The translations under genes and the position numbers were made by a program. A stretch of 64,000 nucleotides of DNA, from contig NZ_QWGB01000008.1 in the NCBI RefSeq assembly GCF_003576345.1, forward strand, positions 1 to 64,000. The letters are read 5' to 3'. The stretch is from Henriciella barbarensis (lineage in GTDB: Bacteria; Pseudomonadota; Alphaproteobacteria; Caulobacterales; Hyphomonadaceae). The notes under the pieces were generated by a model. It had not been told where the DNA came from, ran no database searches, and saw nothing but the letters and a program-made list of their open reading frames with translations. The first letter of the stretch is position 1. Every line of letters begins with the position of its first letter. Positions 52,068-62,474 of the stretch are shown one piece after another.

Positions 52068-53024
52068 ATGATGCCGCTCAGCCTCCTGCAGAATGCAGAC
52101 TTCGCGCTCGTCTCAATTCTTGCGATTGTGACGCTGTCTGCGCTTGCATTTGTCTGCGTGAAACTGATCCGGGGCCTGAAAGCCAAAAAGAAGATGGCCC
52201 AGCGGCTTGAAAGCGATGCGGCACGCCGCGTTCGGGCACAGGCCCAGACTGCCAGCCAGAAACGCGACCAGATGATCGAGGAAATCGGACGGCGCTTTTC
52301 TGACCCGAATTCCGAAGCGCTGAGCAAGCTGCGCGCCCGCCTGTTCAAGGCTGGCTATTATTCGAAAGCTGCGCCCTACCTGTTCATCGGTATCCGTTTT
52401 ATCGCGCTGATCGTACCGCAACTCCTCCTCCTCGCGACGTGGCCACTTTATGGTCATATGCTGCCGGGCAATGGCCTCATGCTCGCTTCGGGCGGTCTGG
52501 CCGTGATCAGCTTCGTGGCCCCGTCCTTCCTGTTGGACAAAAAGCTTTCAGGTCTTCAGGACCAGTATCGTGAAGGATTTCCCGACATGATGGACCTGAT
52601 GGTGGCCTGCGTCGAGGCTGGCCTCAGTCTCGATGGCGCGGTCCAGCGCGTGTCCGAAGAACTGACGCAGCGCTATCCGAACCTCGCCGATCACCTGAAA
52701 ATCATGAACCTCGAAACCCGCGCCGGGAGAGCCCGCACCGAAGCGTGGAAGCATTTCGCAGACCGCCTTGGCCTCGATGAGGCGCGCGCGCTCGCCACCA
52801 TGCTGCGCCAATCCGAAGAGCTCGGCACTAGTGTGGGGGAAACATTGCGCGTCTTCGCGACCGACATGCGCGAGAAGCGGATGCTGTATGCAGAGGAGAA
52901 GGCGCTCGCCCTGCCCGCCAAGCTGGTCGTTCCGCTGATCCTGTTCGTTTTTCCATCGCTGCTGACCGTGCTCATGCTGCCTGCGGTGGTTCGCATGATG
53001 GATGTCATGGCGGCGACGGCCTGA
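52068..53024 (+). CDS. tadC: Tad pilus inner-membrane platform protein TadC
   Basis: 318 residues, T2SSF domain (FPDMMDLMVACVEAGLSLDG, ALATMLRQSEELGTSVGETL) with membrane helices at the N-terminus, centre and C-terminus. ATG at 52068 (or the next codon, 52071) has GAGGGG upstream, 5 bases after the tadB stop; the longer frame overlapping tadB is not used. The usual next gene, tadD, is missing: a convergent gene follows at once. Confidence 0.92.
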   Translation: MMPLSLLQNADFALVSILAIVTLSALAFVCVKLIRGLKAKKKMAQRLESDAARRVRAQAQTASQKRDQMIEEIGRRFSDPNSEALSKLRARLFKAGYYSKAAPYLFIGIRFIALIVPQLLLLATWPLYGHMLPGNGLMLASGGLAVISFVAPSFLLDKKLSGLQDQYREGFPDMMDLMVACVEAGLSLDGAVQRVSEELTQRYPNLADHLKIMNLETRAGRARTEAWKHFADRLGLDEARALATMLRQSEELGTSVGETLRVFATDMREKRMLYAEEKALALPAKLVVPLILFVFPSLLTVLMLPAVVRMMDVMAATA

Positions 53025-53049
53025 GTACATCCAAGACACGGTAAAGCTG

Positions 53050-53409
53050 TCAATGCCGGCGGCGCACGAGAATGATTTCGGTATACTGAACGTAAGTGAC
53101 CCGCGCTGACAACGAAGCAGAGGCGGTAAGCTGAGCCGCAGCCGCTACGGGCGCGCGCTCCGGCTCGAACATATCTGACATCAGTACGGACAAAGGCACG
53201 GATGGGTGGGTCAGAACAGGTTCACTGATGGACATGGCCGGGCTACCGGCAGGCTCCAAAGGCGCTGCCTCTGCCAGTAGCATGACAGCATCGGGCGTTT
53301 GGACTCCTGCCTTGCTGGGCGCACTTTTCTCAGCCGCCCAACATGCATTGACGAGCGCGACCACGAGGACTGCCCCGACGCACAAAACAATGATCAGTGT
53401 CAGGCTCAT
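53050..53409 (-). CDS. Small single-helix membrane protein downstream of cpaB
   Basis: 119 residues from the ATG at 53409, with one N-terminal membrane helix (LTLIIVLCVGAVLVVALVNA) and an Ala/Pro-rich periplasmic remainder. No family recognised. It follows cpaB by 90 bases from this start (33 from the alternative TTG at 53466) and ends convergently 25 bases after tadC. Its place inside the tad locus suggests a pilus-related accessory, but this is inference. Confidence 0.5.
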   Translation of the reverse strand: MSLTLIIVLCVGAVLVVALVNACWAAEKSAPSKAGVQTPDAVMLLAEAAPLEPAGSPAMSISEPVLTHPSVPLSVLMSDMFEPERAPVAAAAQLTASASLSARVTYVQYTEIILVRRRH

Positions 53410-53499
53410 GAACACATCCCGCTTGCCGCGCTTCCATATGAAACGCGAAAGCCGGATTTTCCGCAAGATACGGTTTCGAGGCTGGGAACCGCCTGCAGG

Positions 53500-54384
53500 T
53501 TATTGGCTGGACGGCACCCGGACCTTTGATTCCTGATCGCCCATGATGATGGCGACCTGGGTACCAGATGGCTGACGCGGCGCAGCTGGTTTCGGGGACG
53601 ATGCGACCTGGCGGGGCGCTGGCGCGGGTGAACGAAGCCGCACTGCCTCTGCCATCTCATAGGCGTCATCGGCGCTGCCGCGAAGGGCTAGTGAGAGCGT
53701 GCCGGACTTTCCGGCGACAGAAAGCGTCTGGGCCTGTTCCAGTGTGACGGCGAGCGTTGCGGTGCGGAATGGCGAAGGGTCGTTGCCCGCGACATCATCG
53801 TTCAGATCCAGTGCCATGACTTCGATATTCTGGAGCAGGACTTCGGCGCTGGCTCCGCCTGAACGGACTGGCAGGTCGTCCACGAGCGCTGCGCCATCAT
53901 TGGCCATAAAGATGATATCGACCATGTCGCCCGGAAGGACAAAGCCAGCCACGCCGGACACGTCAGTCATCTGGATTGTATAGGCGCGCATGCCGGGACG
54001 GATCTTTGACGACAGCGACGCGCGCATACCGATGGCGAGCAGCATTTTTTCCGACAGGATTTCCCCGCTGGAGATCTCAATCAGTGTCGGACGTTCCAAC
54101 CCTGTCTCTTCAAGCTCGTCGCGCGTCTCGAAGGCCCCGCGAGGGAGATCTGTCACCGGGATCGCTTCGGTCTCGAACCAGGCCGGGTCCAGCGCGACGC
54201 CGCGCGGAATATCGCGCACAGCCACGAGAACATCGCGGGTTTCGATCACCACGGGTTGGGTCTCGACCATCTCGGCGGGCGCCGCATCCTTATCACCGCC
54301 GCCAAGCCAAAGACGCGCCCCAAGGACTGCGGCCCCGCCAAAGACGAGAGACAGCACAAGCGAGACGATCGGAGACATTTTCAC
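53500..54384 (-). CDS. cpaB: Tad pilus assembly protein CpaB/RcpC
   Basis: 294 residues: N-terminal membrane anchor (IVSLVLSLVFGGAAVLGARL), SAF domain (VLVAVRDIPRGVALDPAWFE) and the RcpC C-terminal domain (GMRAYTIQMTDVSGVAGFVL, PGDMVDIIFM). It is expected to link the secretin and inner-membrane parts. It is on the opposite strand from cpaC-tadC, unlike the common cpaB-cpaC order, suggesting an inversion. Confidence 0.9.
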   Translation of the reverse strand: MKMSPIVSLVLSLVFGGAAVLGARLWLGGGDKDAAPAEMVETQPVVIETRDVLVAVRDIPRGVALDPAWFETEAIPVTDLPRGAFETRDELEETGLERPTLIEISSGEILSEKMLLAIGMRASLSSKIRPGMRAYTIQMTDVSGVAGFVLPGDMVDIIFMANDGAALVDDLPVRSGGASAEVLLQNIEVMALDLNDDVAGNDPSPFRTATLAVTLEQAQTLSVAGKSGTLSLALRGSADDAYEMAEAVRLRSPAPAPRQVASSPKPAAPRQPSGTQVAIIMGDQESKVRVPSSQ

Positions 54385-54478
54385 GAGGCGGGCCCTCCAG
54401 ATAGCTATTTCCAGCTGAAGGTAGCTCGGCGGGGTTTAAACCTTCCGCAAATGCAAAGCCGTCATTTCACCCGACCGC

Positions 54479-55384
54479 TTAACCAAGAACCTCGCCCGCT
54501 GTTTCTTCCTCTACCGGCACGAGATCGACAGCCTGCGACCCGGCCTGTCCGGACGCCGACTTCAGGACGCCCTTGACCGGCGAGACGTCCGAATAGTCCC
54601 GGCCATAGGCGATCACGATATGGTTTGTCGCAACTTCGCACGCATTGGTGGGGTCGTACTCAATCCAGCCAAGCGCCGGCCCGCACCAGGCCCGGACCCA
54701 GGCGTGCATGGCGTCTGCGCCTTCGAGGCGCGGTTTGCCAGGCGGCGGTTCGGTACGCAGGCATCCGCTGACATAGCCCGCCGGAATGCCGACGCTACGC
54801 AGCGCGGCGATCATGATGTGGCTGAAATCCTGACAGACGCCCTTGCGCGCGGCAAATGCGTCTTCGTGGCGCGTATCGACCGACGTCGCAGAAGCATCGA
54901 AGGTCATCTCCTCATGCAGGCGTTCGCCTAGCCGGTGCACGACATGACGTGTCGGCGCGTCCAGCGGAACGAGGTCCCGAACATAGTCCTGCAGGACGAA
55001 GTCTGGCCGGATCCGCGGCGTGGTACCGAGAAAGTGAAGCGGCGAGTCCGGCGCCAGGCTTGTTATCCCGCTGATGATTTCAGGCATCGTTTCGAGGTTG
55101 GTTGACACCGACTGCGGCGCGGGCGGCTTGTAGCGCTGTACGCGAGCGGTAAGGCAGGCTTCAAAGCGCTGATGGGCCTCTGCGAAAACGACTTCACTCG
55201 TCCAGTTGCCGAAGAAGTCCCGAAAGCCACTGCGTTCAGCAGGTTCAGGCGACACGGTGAGAACCTGCTCGGTCACCGACTGAACGCCCGGCAACTCCAG
55301 CGGCCAGAGGTGAAGCAGGTGCCGTCCCGCGAGTACCATGCCGCCATAGCGATAGGAAATGCTGAGTTTGAGATCATAGAGCAT
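54479..55384 (-). CDS. Transglutaminase-like cysteine peptidase-fold protein
   Basis: 301 residues: N-terminal beta domain (bacterial transglutaminase-like N domain, 1-85) followed by a transglutaminase core with the triad Cys184 in KGVCQDFSHI, His227 in DAMHAWVRAW and Asp244 in IEYDPTNAC. Cytoplasmic; no signal peptide. Third gene of the transglutaminase/ATP-grasp operon, 14 bases after the middle gene. Confidence 0.9.
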   Translation of the reverse strand: MLYDLKLSISYRYGGMVLAGRHLLHLWPLELPGVQSVTEQVLTVSPEPAERSGFRDFFGNWTSEVVFAEAHQRFEACLTARVQRYKPPAPQSVSTNLETMPEIISGITSLAPDSPLHFLGTTPRIRPDFVLQDYVRDLVPLDAPTRHVVHRLGERLHEEMTFDASATSVDTRHEDAFAARKGVCQDFSHIMIAALRSVGIPAGYVSGCLRTEPPPGKPRLEGADAMHAWVRAWCGPALGWIEYDPTNACEVATNHIVIAYGRDYSDVSPVKGVLKSASGQAGSQAVDLVPVEEETAGEVLG

Positions 55385-55398
55385 GGGAGGACTGCTTT

Positions 55399-57804
55399 TT
55401 AGCTCATGAATATTCGCGTGAGGCCATCAGAAATCGCCGCTACCTTTTTACGGAACTGGGCGAGATAATCAGAGCGGATATCGTCCGGCGCAAGCGCCGC
55501 GAACGTCTCACGCAGCGTGGTGCAATCGCGGAGTAATTCCTCGCTCCCGGCCGATTTCATCAAGTCCGCGAGTGGGTTCATCTGCCGCTCAAGTTCATTG
55601 AGGTGGAAGATAAGCGAGCGCGGGTTCAGCTCGTCCAGAGCGGCCAGCTCGGCAACTGATGGCCTGCTCGCCTGAAATCCGTAACGGCGTCGATGCGAGA
55701 TGGAGCTGTCGGCGTATTCCAGCGCAAGGTCCAGACTGCCGAGCGGGGCGTCCTCGGCGAGGAAGCTTGCGAGCGCGGAAGACAGCGCCATAAGACGTTC
55801 GATGGACCTTCCGAGACTGAGGAAGCGCCACTCGGTGAAGCGGTACATGTTGTCCTGCAGCAGGCCAGTAAAGGCACTCGACTGGCGCAACAGGACGCCC
55901 ATTTCCTGCGCTGCGCCATCACCGGGCGGCACATTACGTGACAAGGCGTCATCCAGCCGATCGCTTAGCTGGTTAATCGCGGCCCAACCGTCCGGCGAAA
56001 GCCGGTCGCGCACGCTTTCGGCCGCGCGTAGCGCAGACCGGATCGTACCTTCCAGCGCTGGAGGAATGGAGACCTGCGTGTCGAGACCGATAAAAGTGCC
56101 ATAGCGAGTGAGGTGAACTAGAAGCGGAGATTGCGGCGATGCCGCCTCGGCAAGCCGTTCGTGGCGGGCGCGGTTCAGACGCGTGAATCCTTCCGCGCGC
56201 TCCATATAGCGGGCGAGCCAATAGAGGTTTTCAGCCGCCTTACTCGGCAGTGCCCCCTGTTTCGCACGCGGTTCCTTCGCCTGCCCGCTTGCGAGGCGTG
56301 TGACCGTGTCCACCGGATCGTCGCTGACAATCCAGACATCGGCCACTGAGCTACCGGCCTGCATGCTGAGGCCATTCGAATTCGTCTTTGAGCCGATACG
56401 GGCAAAGCCACCGGGCATGACGCACCAGCCATCTGTCGTGCGCACCATGAAGACACGAAGGCTCATGGGACGCGGAACGAGCACGCCATCAACCCAGGCC
56501 GGTGAGGTTGAGAACGACACAGTTTCCTGCCCGACCAGAAGTTCGCCTTCGGTATCCATCAGGCGTTTCGCGAAGTCAGCACCCTGCTTTCGAAGCTGGC
56601 TGCCCATAATCGTGGACTCGTCAGGGTCGAACATCTGCCGGGTCGACAGCGCCGGTCCGATAAGCATGTTCTCGAGCCTTGAGAGCACGTGCTCGCGCTC
56701 GGCTGGCTGTCCGCACCACCACGTCGCAATATTGGGCATTGCGAGCGGTTTACCCGCCAGACGTCTCGATATGCGGGGCAGGAATGCAAGCAGCGCGCGC
56801 GATTCAAGTATGCCTGCACCAAGTGCGTTCACGACGGAAACATTACCCCGGCGTACAGCCCCGACCAGCCCCGCCGTACCGATCTGTGAATCTTCGTCCA
56901 GCTCAAGTGGGTCGGCATAAAGCGTGTCTAACCTGCGCCAGAGGACGTCCACCGGCTGTAGGCCCGATACCGTCCGCACAAAGACCTTACCCTGTTTGAT
57001 AGTGAGGTCTTCCCCCTCGACCAGTAACAGGCCGAGATAGCGAGCGATGTAGGACTGCTCGAAATAGGTCTCGCTGAAGGGGCCGGGCGTCAGGATTGCT
57101 ACATGCGCCTCCTGCGAGGCTCGCATGTTCAACAAGGCCGTGCGGAACTCGGAGAAGAAACCGGACAGGCGGTAAACCTTTGCGTCGGCATAGTGTTCAG
57201 CGAAGATGCGGGAAGTCGCAACGCGGGTTTCGAGTGCGTAGCCTGCCCCCGATGGCGCCTGCGTCCTGTCATTCATGACCCACCACCTGCCGTCCGGGCC
57301 GCGACTGATCTCGAAGGCAACAAAGTTGAGATGATAACCACCGCGCGGCTTCACCCCGACGAGCGGGCGGATCCATTCGGGGCTCTGAGCAATAAGCTGT
57401 CCGGGCAATGCGCCATCCGCAACGAGCTGGTTCGGACCGTAGAGGTCTGCAGCCACCGCCTCCAGCAGGTCGGCACGTTGCTTCAACGACCCGGCGATCT
57501 CCTCCCATTCCGTGGTATCAATCAGTACGGGCATATGACTGAGTGGCCATGGCCGCTCTGTTGCACTATCTTCAGTGTACTGACGAAGAAAAACGCCGGA
57601 GTTTCTGAGGTAGGCATCGCCTCTCGAAAACATCTGGCGAAGCGTGTCGGGGTCGTGCTCGGATAGGTGCGAGATGAAGTTCTGCCAGACTGGCCGGATG
57701 CGGCCATCACTGTCGAGCAGTTCATCCGGGACGCCCGGCACAGGCCTGTACTGCGCCAGCAGACGAAATAGCGTTTCTTCTGCTGCCTTCCGGGGCCGTG
57801 ACAT
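55399..57804 (-). CDS. Circularly permuted ATP-grasp and alpha-E domain fusion protein
   Basis: 801 residues. Residues 1 to about 480 are a circularly permuted ATP-grasp type 2 ligase domain (formerly DUF404/DUF407: WVMNDRTQAPSGAGYALETR, YLGLLLVEGEDLTIK, GAVRRGNVSVVNALGAGILE). Residues about 515-795 are the helical alpha-E domain (DUF403: AENLYWLARYMERAEGFTRL). In many genomes these are two genes; here they are fused. Predicted to make an amide or peptide bond; the product is unknown. 3 bases after the DUF2126 gene. Confidence 0.92.
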   Translation of the reverse strand: MSRPRKAAEETLFRLLAQYRPVPGVPDELLDSDGRIRPVWQNFISHLSEHDPDTLRQMFSRGDAYLRNSGVFLRQYTEDSATERPWPLSHMPVLIDTTEWEEIAGSLKQRADLLEAVAADLYGPNQLVADGALPGQLIAQSPEWIRPLVGVKPRGGYHLNFVAFEISRGPDGRWWVMNDRTQAPSGAGYALETRVATSRIFAEHYADAKVYRLSGFFSEFRTALLNMRASQEAHVAILTPGPFSETYFEQSYIARYLGLLLVEGEDLTIKQGKVFVRTVSGLQPVDVLWRRLDTLYADPLELDEDSQIGTAGLVGAVRRGNVSVVNALGAGILESRALLAFLPRISRRLAGKPLAMPNIATWWCGQPAEREHVLSRLENMLIGPALSTRQMFDPDESTIMGSQLRKQGADFAKRLMDTEGELLVGQETVSFSTSPAWVDGVLVPRPMSLRVFMVRTTDGWCVMPGGFARIGSKTNSNGLSMQAGSSVADVWIVSDDPVDTVTRLASGQAKEPRAKQGALPSKAAENLYWLARYMERAEGFTRLNRARHERLAEAASPQSPLLVHLTRYGTFIGLDTQVSIPPALEGTIRSALRAAESVRDRLSPDGWAAINQLSDRLDDALSRNVPPGDGAAQEMGVLLRQSSAFTGLLQDNMYRFTEWRFLSLGRSIERLMALSSALASFLAEDAPLGSLDLALEYADSSISHRRRYGFQASRPSVAELAALDELNPRSLIFHLNELERQMNPLADLMKSAGSEELLRDCTTLRETFAALAPDDIRSDYLAQFRKKVAAISDGLTRIFMS

Positions 57805-57807
57805 GAT

Positions 57808-60800
57808 TTAGACGCCCTGCGGCCTGCGCAGGTCCAGCGTCAGAGGAAACTCTGGGTGAACCCTTTCGGTTTCTGGCACAAAGCTTCCCGGCTTGTGTCC
57901 TTGCGGCTCGAACCGGGCGAGCCTTCGGGCTTCAGCCTCATTCGAGTTGACTGGGAAGGTCTCATAATTGCGGCCACCCGGATGCGCGACATGATAGACG
58001 CAGCCGCCAATCGCATGCCCGCTCCAGGTATCAAAGATGTCGAAAGTAAGCGGTGTATTCACCGGCAAGGTCGGGTGAAGCGACTCTGGCGGCGCCCATG
58101 CCTTGTAGCGCACGCCGGCGACTTCGCTTGCGCTGCCAGCTGACTGGGTCAGCGGCATGCGCCGACCATTGCAGGTTACCGCAAACCGGCCGGGCGCGCC
58201 TGATTGTAATTTGACCTGCAAGCGCTCCGCCGAACTATCCGTATACCGAACAGTGCCGCCGATAGCGCCCGTTTCACCAAGAACGTGCCATGGTTCGATC
58301 GCCTGACGCAGCTCCAGCGTGGTACCTTCATAGGTAACCTCACCACAGAACGGGAAGCGGAATTCGAACTGGGCTTCATACCATTCAGGTTTGAGGTCGA
58401 AGCCGTGCGTCTTGAGGTCTGCCAGCACTTCCATGAAGTCCTGCCAGACAAATTCCGGCAGCATGAACCGATCATGCAGCCGCGTACCCCAGCGCACCGG
58501 CGTGCCCTCTACAGGGCTCTTCCAGAAGCGCGCAATCAGGGCGCGGATCAATAGCTGCTGAGCAAGGCTCATCCGCGCATTGGGCGGCATCTCGAATGCC
58601 CGGAACTCAACAAGGCCAAGACGGCCGGTTGGCCCATCGGGTGAGAACAGCTTGTCGATGCAGATTTCTGTGCGGTGCGTATTGCCCGTTACATCGATCA
58701 GCGCATTCCGAAGCAGCCGGTCGATCAGCCATGGGGGAATGCTCCCCTGCCCCGGCGCGGGTATCTGCGACAGAGCAATCTCAAGTTCGTAAAGCGTGTC
58801 ATTGCGCGCCTCATCGATGCGCGGTGCCTGACTGGTCGGGCCGACGAACAGGCCGGAGAAGAGGTAGGAAAGGCTCGGATGCCTCTGCCAATGAAGGATG
58901 AGGCTTTTGAGAAGATCCGGCCGGCGAAGGAACGGGCTGTCGTTCACATTCGCGCCGCCGACGACGACATGATTGCCGCCACCCGTGCCGGTATGGCGGC
59001 CATCAATCATGAACTTGTCTGTGCCAAGACGCGTCTGGCGCGCCTCTTCATAGATGGCTTCGGTGGTCGCGACGCACTCTTCCCAGTTATGAGCCGGATG
59101 AATGTTCACTTCGATGACGCCCGGGTCCGGCGCAACGCGGATCACGTTCAGGCGCTCGTCCGATGGCGGAGCATAGCCCTCAATATGGACAGGCTTGCCG
59201 ACGGCCTTTGCCGCTTTTTCGGCTGTCGAAACCAGCTCCAGATAGTCCTCGAGCGCTTCGGTCGGCGGGATGAAGACGCAGAGATGGCCATCACGCGCCT
59301 CGACGCTGAGCGCGGTGCGAACGCTGGCGCCTTCCTGCGAAGTCATTTGCTGCTGGCGCACATCCTGTCCCTTTGCCGCCTCGGTGCGGCTGGACACGTT
59401 CTGGCGTGCGTCGGGCGCTGCATTGCGCTGCTCGACTGCCTCATTGATCGAGTATTCCGGCAGCGGCCCGCGCGGCTCTGCCGGATCGGTCACATGCATA
59501 TAGGGATAGATGGAGGGAGCGAGATGAGGCAGCGCTTCCAGCGGAAGGCGATACCCCGCCGCGCTGTCGCCCGGTACCAGGAACAGCCTGCCGCGCCGGA
59601 ATGACCATTTCTCAGTGCGCCAGCGTGCGGTCGCCGCCTTGGCCTGCCAGCGCTGAACGGGAAGAACGAAGGCCACCGGTTCTGTCAGCCCGCGTTCGAA
59701 GACCTTGGCGATGCGCTGGCGCTCCTCAGGGTCTTTCAGCTTTGAGTTTTCAGGTGTGACATTGTCTGGCAGCCGGCCTTCGCGAAGGATCCACTCTGCA
59801 GGGTCTTCATAGGCAGGTTGAACCACCTCATCAGGCAGGCCGAGTTCGGCCGCCATCGCTTCGGTCATCTTGCGCGCATCATCTGCCGTCGCTCCGGTGT
59901 CTTCACCTTCATGGGCGATGAGGTCAGCGTCGCGCCAGACCGGCTTGCGGTCGCCGCGCCAGTAGAGTGAGAAAGTCCAGCGCGGCAGGCTTTCGCCCGG
60001 ATACCACTTGCCCTGGCCGTAATGCAGCATGCCGCCCGGCGCGAAGCGGTCACGCAGCCTGCGGATCAACTGGTCTGCCAGGGCGCGCTTGGTCGGGCCA
60101 ACGGCAGCGGTATTCCATTCGGCGCTTTCGAAATCATCGATGGAAACGAAGGTCGGCTCACCCCCCATTGTCAGGCGCACATCCTCTTCCTGGAGGACGG
60201 CGTCGACCTTCTGACCCAATGCATCGAGATCCGACCAGCTCTCATCAGAGAAGGGTTTGGTGATGCGCGGATGCTCTGCCACGCGGTTGATCTTCATGTC
60301 GAAGTCGAACGTGGTCTCCGTCTCAGGGTCGCCGCTGAAGCCGCCGGAGATTGGTGCCGCGTTCTGGTAGTGCGGTGTCGCCGCCAACGGAATGTGACTT
60401 TCACCGGTCATAAGGCCGGACGTCGGATCAAGTCCGACCCAACCGGCGCCCGGAATGTAGGCTTCGACCCAGGCATGAAGGTCGGTAAAGTCATGGTCAG
60501 TGCCAGCAGGCCCATCAAGGGAAGCAAGATCTGGCTTCAGCTGGATGAGATAGCCAGAAACGAAACGGGCCGCGAAACCAAGCCGGCGCAGCACCTGCAC
60601 CAGCAACCATGAGGAATCCCGGCAGGAACCAGAACCCTTACGAAGCGTGGCTTCAGGTGTCTGAACACCCGGCTCCAGACGCACGATATAATCAACGACC
60701 TGCTCTACCCGCCGGTTCACGTCGACAAGGAAGTCGACCGTGTTCATCGGGTCTTCGGGAATAGTGTCGAGGAAGGCTTTCAGCAGTGGCGTCAGCCGGT

Positions 60801-61161
60801 CAGGTCGCCGGTAGATTTCAAGGTCAGGCGCATATTCGTCAGCGTACTCGAACGGCCAGGTCTCGGCCCGCTCCTCGACGAAGAAGTCGAAGGGGTTGTA
60901 GACCGTCATGTCGGCGACAAGGTCGACTTCCACCTTCAGCTCACGCACGGGCTCAGGAAATACGAAACGCGCCAGCCAGTTGCCGTACGGATCCTGCTGG
61001 TGGTTCACGAAATGCTTGGTCGGCGAGACCTTGAGGCTATGCGACACGATCCGGGTGCGCGACTGCGGCGCAGGCCGCAGACGGATGATCTGCGGTCCCA
61101 GCGTGACCGGCCGGTCGTATTTATAATGCGTGAGGTGATAGATGCTGGCGAGAATGGCCAT
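57808..61161 (-). CDS. Large transglutaminase-DUF2126 protein
   Basis: 1117 residues, the normal length. Residues 1-290 are a transglutaminase domain with Cys180 in [10 protein letters not shown], His229 in DLHAWVEAY and Asp245 in GLDPTSG. The remaining 800 residues are DUF2126, with conserved stretches such as [35 protein letters not shown] and [18 protein letters not shown], which resemble an amidoligase of the glutamine-synthetase-like type. First gene of the operon; no signal peptide. Confidence 0.92.
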   Translation of the reverse strand: MAILASIYHLTHYKYDRPVTLGPQIIRLRPAPQSRTRIVSHSLKVSPTKHFVNHQQDPYGNWLARFVFPEPVRELKVEVDLVADMTVYNPFDFFVEERAETWPFEYADEYAPDLEIYRRPDRLTPLLKAFLDTIPEDPMNTVDFLVDVNRRVEQVVDYIVRLEPGVQTPEATLRKGSGSCRDSSWLLVQVLRRLGFAARFVSGYLIQLKPDLASLDGPAGTDHDFTDLHAWVEAYIPGAGWVGLDPTSGLMTGESHIPLAATPHYQNAAPISGGFSGDPETETTFDFDMKINRVAEHPRITKPFSDESWSDLDALGQKVDAVLQEEDVRLTMGGEPTFVSIDDFESAEWNTAAVGPTKRALADQLIRRLRDRFAPGGMLHYGQGKWYPGESLPRWTFSLYWRGDRKPVWRDADLIAHEGEDTGATADDARKMTEAMAAELGLPDEVVQPAYEDPAEWILREGRLPDNVTPENSKLKDPEERQRIAKVFERGLTEPVAFVLPVQRWQAKAATARWRTEKWSFRRGRLFLVPGDSAAGYRLPLEALPHLAPSIYPYMHVTDPAEPRGPLPEYSINEAVEQRNAAPDARQNVSSRTEAAKGQDVRQQQMTSQEGASVRTALSVEARDGHLCVFIPPTEALEDYLELVSTAEKAAKAVGKPVHIEGYAPPSDERLNVIRVAPDPGVIEVNIHPAHNWEECVATTEAIYEEARQTRLGTDKFMIDGRHTGTGGGNHVVVGGANVNDSPFLRRPDLLKSLILHWQRHPSLSYLFSGLFVGPTSQAPRIDEARNDTLYELEIALSQIPAPGQGSIPPWLIDRLLRNALIDVTGNTHRTEICIDKLFSPDGPTGRLGLVEFRAFEMPPNARMSLAQQLLIRALIARFWKSPVEGTPVRWGTRLHDRFMLPEFVWQDFMEVLADLKTHGFDLKPEWYEAQFEFRFPFCGEVTYEGTTLELRQAIEPWHVLGETGAIGGTVRYTDSSAERLQVKLQSGAPGRFAVTCNGRRMPLTQSAGSASEVAGVRYKAWAPPESLHPTLPVNTPLTFDIFDTWSGHAIGGCVYHVAHPGGRNYETFPVNSNEAEARRLARFEPQGHKPGSFVPETERVHPEFPLTLDLRRPQGV

Positions 61162-61295
61162 GAGGAAACTGCCTTACCTGTATTCCCCTCTTCTCTAGCC
61201 TACATGTTGAGGTTTCGCGAACGGGAAAGCGGAAACGCTGCCCAAGGCGCGGCAGATGCACAGGCTGCAGGCATACGGCCCACATCGTCCAGGGT

Positions 61296-62474
61296 TCAGG
61301 CGGAGGCTTTGAAGACGGGCCAGCGCTCCGCGATCTTCTCTCCGTCGAAGACAGCGATGTCGCCAAACTGCAGGAAGACCGCCTCCGATTGGGTGGGGCG
61401 AAAAAACACGAAATCGTCAGGACTGATATTCACGCCCTCTGGCGCTGTCAGCATTTGCTGGTTGCTTGATCGGCCGTATTCTTCATTCACCACAAGCTTC
61501 TGCGGCCAGACAGGTCTGGCCATCCAGTTGCCGCCAAACGTGTAGATCGTCTTTGAATGCCCCTCTGGCATTTCCGGCTCGCGGCCTTCCAGGAAATCGA
61601 AACCGGCAACGTTGATTCCGTCCAGAACCTTCAGAGCCGGCGCTGCGATAAAGCTGGATGGCAGGTGGTCTTCCAGAAGATCGGTATCGAAATCAGTCGG
61701 CTTCACCAGCACTGACCCTGCCGACACCTCGTTTGCCATGCTCGTATCGGGGTAGAGACGGTATGTCGGACTGCCGGCCGTATTCAGTGTCAGGAACTGC
61801 CCGTTCTCTGGCGTCTCAGTGCACCCTGTCAGTGATTTTGCCGCTTCATAGGTTTCCCTTGCATAGGTCCGGGCCTTGTCTCGAAGCCCATGCTTCTCGG
61901 GCATCTTGGCGATATGCGGCTCGTATCCCATCAGGCCGGTAAAGCTCGCCCGGTTCGAAGCTTCCAGCTTCTGCCAAGCCTGCCTGATGCTCTCATCAGC
62001 AGGGAAACCGCCGCGATGAAGGCCGACATCGATTTCAAACACGATGTCGAGATGGACAGAAAGTTCAGCAGCCAGCGCCAGATACTGATCGAGGCGTTCT
62101 GGTGTATCGATCAGCCACTGCACCGCCGCGTCCGGCGGTGCATGGCGGTAAAAGGCGCGCGCCGCGGCAACCGGCATCGGCTTGCCAAGCAGTTGCTTCA
62201 CATCCGGCATGGCGTGGGCAATCTCAAGCAGCATGTCGAGATTGAAGGTCATCATGCGGTCCGTGCCCGTCTTGTGCCGGATATGGGAGAGGAGCGGCAG
62301 GCTGGGCAGCGACTTTGCAACGATACGATAACCCATGCCTGTCGGCAGATGGCTATTGAACGTCGCGATATTCGAGTCGAGGCGCTCACGGTCGATGATG
62401 AGCGTCGGCTGGGCGATACCCGCCTCGACAAGAGCGGTCTGTAGCTTTGCGAAGTATGTGGGTGAGCCAGGCAT
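61296..62474 (-). CDS. PLP-dependent alanine racemase-like / D-threonine aldolase family protein
   Basis: 392 residues: N-terminal TIM barrel of the alanine racemase type, with the PLP lysine in MGYRIVAKSLPSLPLLS, and a C-terminal D-serine dehydratase-like domain (VSAGSVLVKPTDFD, WMARPVWPQKLVVNEEYGRS, DDFVFFRPTQSEAVFLQFGD). Members act on D-threonine, 3-hydroxyaspartate or D-serine. The start overlaps the oxidase stop (GTGATG), indicating coupled translation. Confidence 0.88.
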   Translation of the reverse strand: MPGSPTYFAKLQTALVEAGIAQPTLIIDRERLDSNIATFNSHLPTGMGYRIVAKSLPSLPLLSHIRHKTGTDRMMTFNLDMLLEIAHAMPDVKQLLGKPMPVAAARAFYRHAPPDAAVQWLIDTPERLDQYLALAAELSVHLDIVFEIDVGLHRGGFPADESIRQAWQKLEASNRASFTGLMGYEPHIAKMPEKHGLRDKARTYARETYEAAKSLTGCTETPENGQFLTLNTAGSPTYRLYPDTSMANEVSAGSVLVKPTDFDTDLLEDHLPSSFIAAPALKVLDGINVAGFDFLEGREPEMPEGHSKTIYTFGGNWMARPVWPQKLVVNEEYGRSSNQQMLTAPEGVNISPDDFVFFRPTQSEAVFLQFGDIAVFDGEKIAERWPVFKASA

